Assembly (NCBI GenBank): GCA_019400425.1
Contig: JAFREE010000078.1
Location: 52,687-116,686, forward strand
Direction: 5' to 3'
Length of the DNA: 64,000 nt
From: Hymenochaete sp. R1
Lineage: Eukaryota > Basidiomycota > Agaricomycetes > Hymenochaetales > Hymenochaetaceae
Shown: positions 58,745 through 64,000 of the stretch, in pieces
Position numbering within the stretch: position 1 is the stretch's first letter
Layout: each line of letters begins with the position of its first letter
Notes under the pieces: model-generated
What the model saw: only the letters and a program-made list of their open reading frames with translations
What the model was told of the DNA's origin: nothing
Databases searched by the model: none
Position numbers and translations under genes: made by a program

Positions 58745-59999
58745 TATGTAATTGTGAACTGCAGCGTGTTGGTCTTCGGAGGGCTCGGAGCCTTCGGAGT
58801 CTCGGAACTTGACCGTGCTGGACCATCTAAAAGTTTTTTATGCAGCGTTCGCCACGTTTTGCATCGCACCGAGCGTCAGTTCATTGATCTACATCAACGT
58901 TAGGGAAGGACAAAATCTATACGTGTAAGCTCTGCCATTCTTCTATTACATGCCTTCAGTCTTCCTCACTGTAATTCAAGGTCTCGACCTTTGGGTCACA
59001 ACGACACGGGACCCTGCTATCCGATAGGTAATCGAAGCATGCAGGAAAAAGACTCGGGTTCTCGCTTCTTGCTGCGGGCCAATGATCGAAGAAAACTTTG
59101 TTTCACCTTGCTGACACAGAGTTTGTTCAGGGTTTCGACCATTCCCATTCCAGCATGGCAAACGGAGGTCCACCTCTCGGTCACTTCCCCCTCCGCTTTT
59201 GAGCCGAAGCCGGAGTGACATCAGCTTTCTGCTAGAAAGTAATTCCGGAGAGATGGAAACGTACGTTCATTTCGTCCTCTATGCAAATCATGCGCTGATT
59301 CGCTCTCCTATTTCTTTGAGTCGAGTGACATTAAATCGGAGCTCGACTACGGCCAATATTCCTATCTCCATCCTCATCCCGAAGAACTTTTAAGGATGCG
59401 CATCTCGCGCCCAGTGTCAGGGCACCAATCACGTAGCGCCCGATTTTTACCTTTCACTGCATCGACGTCAGCAAGCAACCTCCGCTGGTCATTCGTTCAT
59501 TGCTGAGTTCACACTGCGTGAAGTAGCAATCACTGGACATTCCCGTGCCTCGTTCCTATCGGTGGTTGGTTTTCATCTTCGTCTGCGCTAGAAGGGCCTC
59601 GCTCAATGAGTAGAACAGACAAGTTTAAGATATGCCGCACGGCCTTTTTTTGCATCAACGTGTTGATATCACGAAGTACTTCTCAGATCAAGCAGTCTGA
59701 TCGGACTGGAATCAAGGCTAGTTCTACTATATCCATCTGACCTCTTGCAGTCAAGCGATAGCTGATTATTTGATAGCCTTACTTGTGCCGGGGTGGGGCA
59801 TACTTTCAAGAGTCTCTGTCAGCTACAAAGTAGGCCGAGTATGCAAAAAAAAACACGAATGCAATGGGAGCCCTACTTACAAGAGCAAAGCTTCGCTTAT
59901 ACAAACCAGATGGAACTTGACCCAGCTTTGCACATCCAAGAACAACCTTGCCTTTCCACAAGCTCACATTGTGATAGACACCCATGCTCTCACCTTCCT

Positions 60000-61580
60000 A
60001 TGTCCAGCGCTCAGTCAAATCCTTCCCGTCGGAAGCGCCCTCATGGCTTCACGTCTGAACACTCACCCAAGAAGATGGCAACCGGCAGTCACACTGAGCA
60101 TTCACGGGAACTACGCCTCTCTGATGCACAGCAGACATTAGTGAACGATCTTGCTGGAAAACTCTACGGCCGTTATGGGGAATTGCAGACAACTATCAGA
60201 GAATTCACAGAAAAGAAGCCATTGGATGATCCCCAGGCGTCACTCACAGCGCAGATGGGCGTGATGAATAAACTCTTCACAGAAAACACTGCCATCGAAC
60301 GTCTTCTGGGACCTAGTCATATAGAGGTTGTGACGCTGCGCACTGAGGCTCACAGGGCCAAATGTGATTTTGTTCAGTGCGAGGTGGAGTACCACATTCG
60401 ATTTCTCGGCGTTGAAGAAAACAGACGACGATTTTTGGGCGACTCCAAGTATCGCGAAAGGCTGATGACCAAGATTCGCAGCCATTTTCGGAGCGGCCGA
60501 GAGCACGCCGACAAAGTCCTCGAAGATCATCTTGAAAGCTGGAGATGGCATTTGCGAGTGCTTGACGACGATGCTGCGTATCACGCACGCGATCTCTTGT
60601 ACTCGCTCGCCGGAAACTCGGATGTCAACGCTGGAAAAGGCCATTATCAGGCTCTAACTTCCATCGTCAATACCTCGGAAACTGCAGAAACACTGGCAAT
60701 TTGCTATGGTAGATCAGCGTTCGATATCGACCGCAGGCTCGTAGCTTCCTATAACGAAATGGTTGGGATGCATTCGCAACTCGACAATGTCCGGTCCAGA
60801 ATCGACAGACTATTTCCCGATCGCGCCTTCGACTGGGAGAAACCGAAAAGTGAATCAAATACGGCAAAGACCCTCCCATCTAGCCCCGAGAGCCAGAAGT
60901 CGTGTCTCAGTACCGCGATAATGGGAGCAGAAGGAATTATCAGTACTCTCGAATCAGAGAATAGTGACGCCGAATTCTTCCCTCCTTACGAGTTCGTTGG
61001 AACAGCGGCTTCAGTCAAGTCCCATACGGGGAAGATCAAGGATATTCTTGGGCTATATCAGACGTCTGTAGGTGCCTATCATACAGACGTCATCCAATTC
61101 TCCCTCAGCTTCTCTCGACTCAAGATCAGACTTGGCTGTGCCATTTTGCATCGCTATCATGTTGTGCTCAAACACCCTAAGTATGAGAAGGAGCGGAAAG
61201 AAACTAACGAGGCAAAAACTTTCGCCAAGAGAAGGGGAGCAGGTAATGTGGCACAAAGAGCTTACTCTGGTGTGGACGACCTTCTGCAGGCTCATATTAA
61301 CGTATGGATTACAGCAGTGGGCTTGAAGTGTGACGAGAACGCGAAGGCAGGACTCCTTTCTAACGTAAACAGCATCGCTCGTAACATCCCGGAGAATGAG
61401 GATATTGGCCTCACCGTCGCCGTTCGTTTATCGGAGTTGTCGAGCGGCTACGGACTCAGCCTCAACACTCGCACGATAAAAGCGAAAAATGAATTTGCTC
61501 AAGGGATTGAGGAGATGGTAAAGGCTCGAGAGAAACTCAAAGATCTCTGCGCTCGGATAGGCGTCCAGTCCCATCGGTAA
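60000..61580 (+). CDS. Unrecognised family, intact copy (paralogue of 40565-42174)
   Basis: A single exon of 526 codons. Start ATG 60000 matches the first ATG of the broken copy; the frame is open further upstream without a clearly better start. The N-terminus carries RRKRPHGF and SPKKM, a nuclear-localisation-like pair. The rest appears almost wholly alpha-helical and charged, with the most conserved blocks between copies being LRTEAHRAKCDFVQCEVEYH, DKVLEDHLESWRWHL, RRLVASYNEMVGM and VVLKHPKYEKERKETNEAKT. I see no known catalytic motif, membrane span or zinc site. Intron absence contrasts with most neighbours. The family may be lineage-specific; both copies lie in the same 21-kb stretch in opposite orientation. 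Confidence 0.8.
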   Translation: MSSAQSNPSRRKRPHGFTSEHSPKKMATGSHTEHSRELRLSDAQQTLVNDLAGKLYGRYGELQTTIREFTEKKPLDDPQASLTAQMGVMNKLFTENTAIERLLGPSHIEVVTLRTEAHRAKCDFVQCEVEYHIRFLGVEENRRRFLGDSKYRERLMTKIRSHFRSGREHADKVLEDHLESWRWHLRVLDDDAAYHARDLLYSLAGNSDVNAGKGHYQALTSIVNTSETAETLAICYGRSAFDIDRRLVASYNEMVGMHSQLDNVRSRIDRLFPDRAFDWEKPKSESNTAKTLPSSPESQKSCLSTAIMGAEGIISTLESENSDAEFFPPYEFVGTAASVKSHTGKIKDILGLYQTSVGAYHTDVIQFSLSFSRLKIRLGCAILHRYHVVLKHPKYEKERKETNEAKTFAKRRGAGNVAQRAYSGVDDLLQAHINVWITAVGLKCDENAKAGLLSNVNSIARNIPENEDIGLTVAVRLSELSSGYGLSLNTRTIKAKNEFAQGIEEMVKAREKLKDLCARIGVQSHR

Positions 61581-62250
61581 CGAGACTTCGTGTGAGGATG
61601 CCGCCAGATCAAGATATCTGCGGCGCATGCTTCTTTGTTAGATGCATGTACGTTCTCTCTCTATATAAAATGTTAATTGTGTCCCGCACATCTGCAATAG
61701 GAACAAAGATACTTTTTACAATGATGCGTGGAGGCCTCCATCACCTGTAACATATGTAAATCGAAAGCTCGGGAAGGTTCAAACGATGTATGGCCCTCGA
61801 GTTCGTCCCCGTAGCATACTGCTGGTGGTGTATTCTTCAATAGGGATCGTACCTATTTAAAATTGGGTGAAGTCATTCATCCGCGCTTCACCGTCTCATG
61901 CGATACCACCGTGAGAATGATTTTCTTATCTAAGCAGGCAATAGAGAATTTACTTAATACTACGCGCCAACGCCGCCTCATCTCAATGATTCTCATCCAT
62001 CTACTATGCGTCCACTCACGTCAAGGAGGAATCGCTTCTTAGAGACGGACGACCTTACTACCGTCCTCGTTTTCGTATGGCCTTAGTCATTATCATTCTT
62101 CCTCATCTGATGTTACATTGCTATCGAAAAGAAATCGAGTGTGTGCACTGTGTATTGAATGTTTTTGGCCCCTTTATTCGGATCCGTACTCAGATGCTGA
62201 AAATCCGTATCCTGAACCCAGAAATCCGTAAACTGAACTTGAACTCGGGT

Positions 62251-62278
62251 TAGCCGAGCGTAGCCGAGCTTAGCCGAG
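62251..62278 (+). repeat. TAGCCGAG short tandem repeat, three units
   Basis: Three near-identical TAGCCGAGCG/TT units in a row within AT-richer DNA. They read through in one minus-strand frame (62379-62113), which I do not regard as a gene. Confidence 0.7.
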
Positions 62279-63120
62279 AATTTTTGAATCTGCATCTTGA
62301 ATCCGGATGCTGGGATTCTTTTCCCGAACTTCAAAAAATTGTACTCGTACCTGCATTCTTTCTCAATGATCAAACACATCCACCCGAATCTTCATATGTT
62401 TGTGACCATGTGTGACAGGGTAAGATGTTTCATGGGATATAATAAGATAAATATTATTAATATAGTTATCTAGCCGATATGCATATAACGAGACTGATGT
62501 CTGAAGATCGAGAAGGCACCTGAGCCGGTACCCGTGAGTTCTGGACGGAAGCGACCTACAGCTAAGGCTGAGAGCATGCCTAAGAGCCGAGAACGAGGCA
62601 AGGACGTGAGGGGGCTAGTCAGCCTGGGGTGTAAATAATCATTCAGAGCTTGGAAGGTAGCGATGGCGTGAATGGAGATGATAATGTTGCTACTACCGGG
62701 TTTGGGAGGTTCAGAGCCTTCTTCTGGGACCAGGCGGAGGCAGATCGAGCGAGCAAGGAGCGAAGGAGTGTTCCGCTTTGAATCTATGAAACGAAACGAC
62801 AGCGGTTATAAAGACTATATTACTACGACTAAGAATTGTACTGTTTGCTTACCGGCTGAGCTGTCACAGGCGCAGGTGCTCAGCGATTTACCTATGTTGG
62901 AGGCGGTAGGTAGTGGAAGTGGGGATGAGGAGGCTGGGACGGGTCATTATGAGGCGCCTTTGGCTGTCGTTGAGGATGACTTTGTTGGGCAGTTTGACGA
63001 GTCGGCGCCTCAGGACGGGCCGTCCTTACCAAATGTATCATATATTGAGGTCTACTAGACCTGAGCTTGCGTCTCCAGCCAAGGTGTAAAAAATGAGGTT
63101 TAATACAAAAAGGCAAAAGT

Positions 63121-63420
63121 TGATACATGTTAGATTATTATATGTGTGAATACTAGAGCATAAATTCGACACTCACCAAGATATGATACATTGAGGGGTG
63201 CACAGTACCATTCCAGAATTCAGTTTCTTGATACATCTGTGGGCGAAAAATGACACACTTGATACTTTTTAGCCGCAAATAAGATACATTTAAATATATG
63301 AATTCGGGCATGAAATGATACAGATGATATACTTGGAGCACCAAAAAATACACAAAATTTCGACACTAATACATCAACGGGTCAAAGATGACATATTTTA
63401 ATAGGCAAAAACAAACATAT
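63121..63420. repeat. Dispersed GATACAT/GACACA iteron-like units
   Basis: TGATACAT or close variants recur at about 63122, 63183, 63229, 63259, 63282, 63317 and 63369, interleaved with TTCGACACT (about 63166 and 63359) and TGACACA-like units. Irregular spacing of short direct repeats in AT-rich DNA resembles subterminal repeats of DNA transposons; no transposase or terminal inverted repeat was found in the window. Confidence 0.4.
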
Positions 63421-63533
63421 TTCATTGACACAAAACTATAGCTATGAGTACACGGTGATTCTATTCTATACACAAGCATACGATCTTTACATGAACTAGG
63501 GAGTGTCGTCTCCCTCATTGCCTTTCCTTGATG

Positions 63534-63937
63534 CTACTTCAACGGCACATTCATATCCTTCGGTCGATCTTCTCGCACCTTTCTATGGTGCGGATGCGAG
63601 TTGATACCCGCAGTGGGCCGAATCATCCAAGCCATAGACCGGGTGAGCCTCTGAGGGCTGACATAAAAGGCTGACTGTCATTCTAAATTAGCGGGGAGAG
63701 GTGAGAGAAAAAACTGCACTCAGACTTACCAAGGCTGTTGCTGGACCTAGCAGGGGATGCGTGTCGTTGCATGGGATGTCGTCCATGATGGAACGGGCGA
63801 CGACGGCTCCAATGATCCTGTAGCTTCTTGAGAGACGGACTATGGGTGTTTACAACTGGACCTGTAGGGGAGATTCCTTCTGGTTGTGTGAGTCGGCCGT
63901 TAGAGGAAGCCCTTTGGTGGGAGCTAAAGCAAGTCAA
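63534..63937 (-). CDS. Partial gene at window edge, unrecognised
   Basis: A C-terminal exon 63670-63534 encodes about 45 residues (AFYVSPQRLTRSMAWMIRPT and onward, ending VPLK). It can be joined in phase across a 59-nt intron (GTAAGT...GTCAG) to an upstream exon ending at 63730. The upstream exon frame is uncertain: one frame reads SPSLKKLQDHWSRRRPFHHG, and another open frame reads RIIGAVVARSIMDDIPCND, ending at the same donor. Which is right depends on sequence beyond the window and on the acceptor. No family recognised. Confidence 0.35.
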
Positions 63938-63941
63938 GAGC

Positions 63942-64000
63942 GCAGAGGAGGGGAGGGGGGGGGGGGGTTTGGGGGGGGGGGGGGGGGGGGGAGGGGGTGG
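63942..64000. other. Terminal G-rich homopolymer tract
   Basis: The last 60 bases are almost all G with sparse A and T and no telomere-type TTAGGG unit. This is likely a contig edge or sequencing artefact. Confidence 0.7.

Larger units (their letters stand above)
58049..59999. other. Intergenic region upstream of the 60-kb gene
   Basis: Holds the F-box gene promoter, a TATA-led small open frame (58493-58744, listed apart) and about 1.2 kb with no supported gene. Confidence 0.45.
61581..63533. other. AT-richer, repeat-like interval
   Basis: Contains the 3' side of the 60-kb gene, a triplicated TAGCCGAG unit (62251-62278), an isolated open frame at 62672-63058 and, at 63.12-63.42 kb, many dispersed GATACAT-type units. 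The frame at 62672 (ends PQDGPSLPNVSYIEVY) has protein character but is isolated; it may be a fragment of a mobile element, without proof. Confidence 0.4.

Noticed and set aside
58300..58869. 189-codon minus-strand frame
   Set aside because: Protein character is weak and it overlaps the TATA-led plus-strand frame; neither has homology I can name.
1..64000. CRISPR arrays, bacterial operons, riboswitches, rRNA genes
   Set aside because: None seen; the DNA is eukaryotic with spliceosomal introns. Repeats present are microsatellites without spacer structure.

Overview
The window looks like chromosomal DNA of a filamentous basidiomycete, most likely an agaricomycete. Recognisable eukaryotic genes are split by many short GT-AG introns, mostly 35-105 nt. 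Protein-coding genes sit on both strands with no operon logic. The set combines INO80 (Arp8), origin recognition (Orc2), exocyst (Sec6), SCF, RBR-ligase and ELMO-type genes. All exon structures were built by hand from reading frame, splice signals and remembered family resemblance. No database search was run.

Layout. 1-7.7 kb: start of a vacuolar-type amino-acid transporter (minus, cut by the window edge), a large disordered AT-hook protein, and ARP8. 7.7-13.5 kb: a gene desert with simple repeats, a clustered heptamer and a purine-rich block. 13.5-17.2 kb: a single-finger C2H2 transcription factor (minus). 17.2-29.5 kb: a second, 12-kb desert that forms the upstream region of that factor, with one weak three-exon gene candidate and decayed coding-like sequence. 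29.5-39.6 kb: a compact block of an F-box/RCC1 protein, ORC2, SEC6 and a 17-exon glutamine-dependent NAD+ synthetase. 40.5-42.2 kb: a frameshifted member of an unrecognised family. 43.9-52.4 kb: methylenetetrahydrofolate reductase, an ELMO/CED-12 protein and an RBR E3 ligase, all minus. 54.4-58.0 kb: a DUF1771-Smr protein (plus) and a small F-box-like protein (minus). 60.0-61.6 kb: the intact paralogue of the 40.5-kb gene. 61.6-64 kb: AT-rich repeat-like DNA, a partial minus-strand gene and a terminal G-homopolymer that looks like an assembly edge.

The named genes are mainly unlinked housekeeping functions: amino-acid storage, chromatin remodelling, replication, secretion, NAD and folate metabolism, ubiquitin, and Rho-type GTPase signalling. 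The most unusual points are the unrecognised two-copy family (one intact, one broken), the transcription factor isolated inside about 18 kb of non-coding DNA, and several uncommon splicing solutions: a 20-nt microexon, a GC-AG intron, a 54-nt phase-preserving intron carrying an in-frame stop, and 25- and 26-nt exons.
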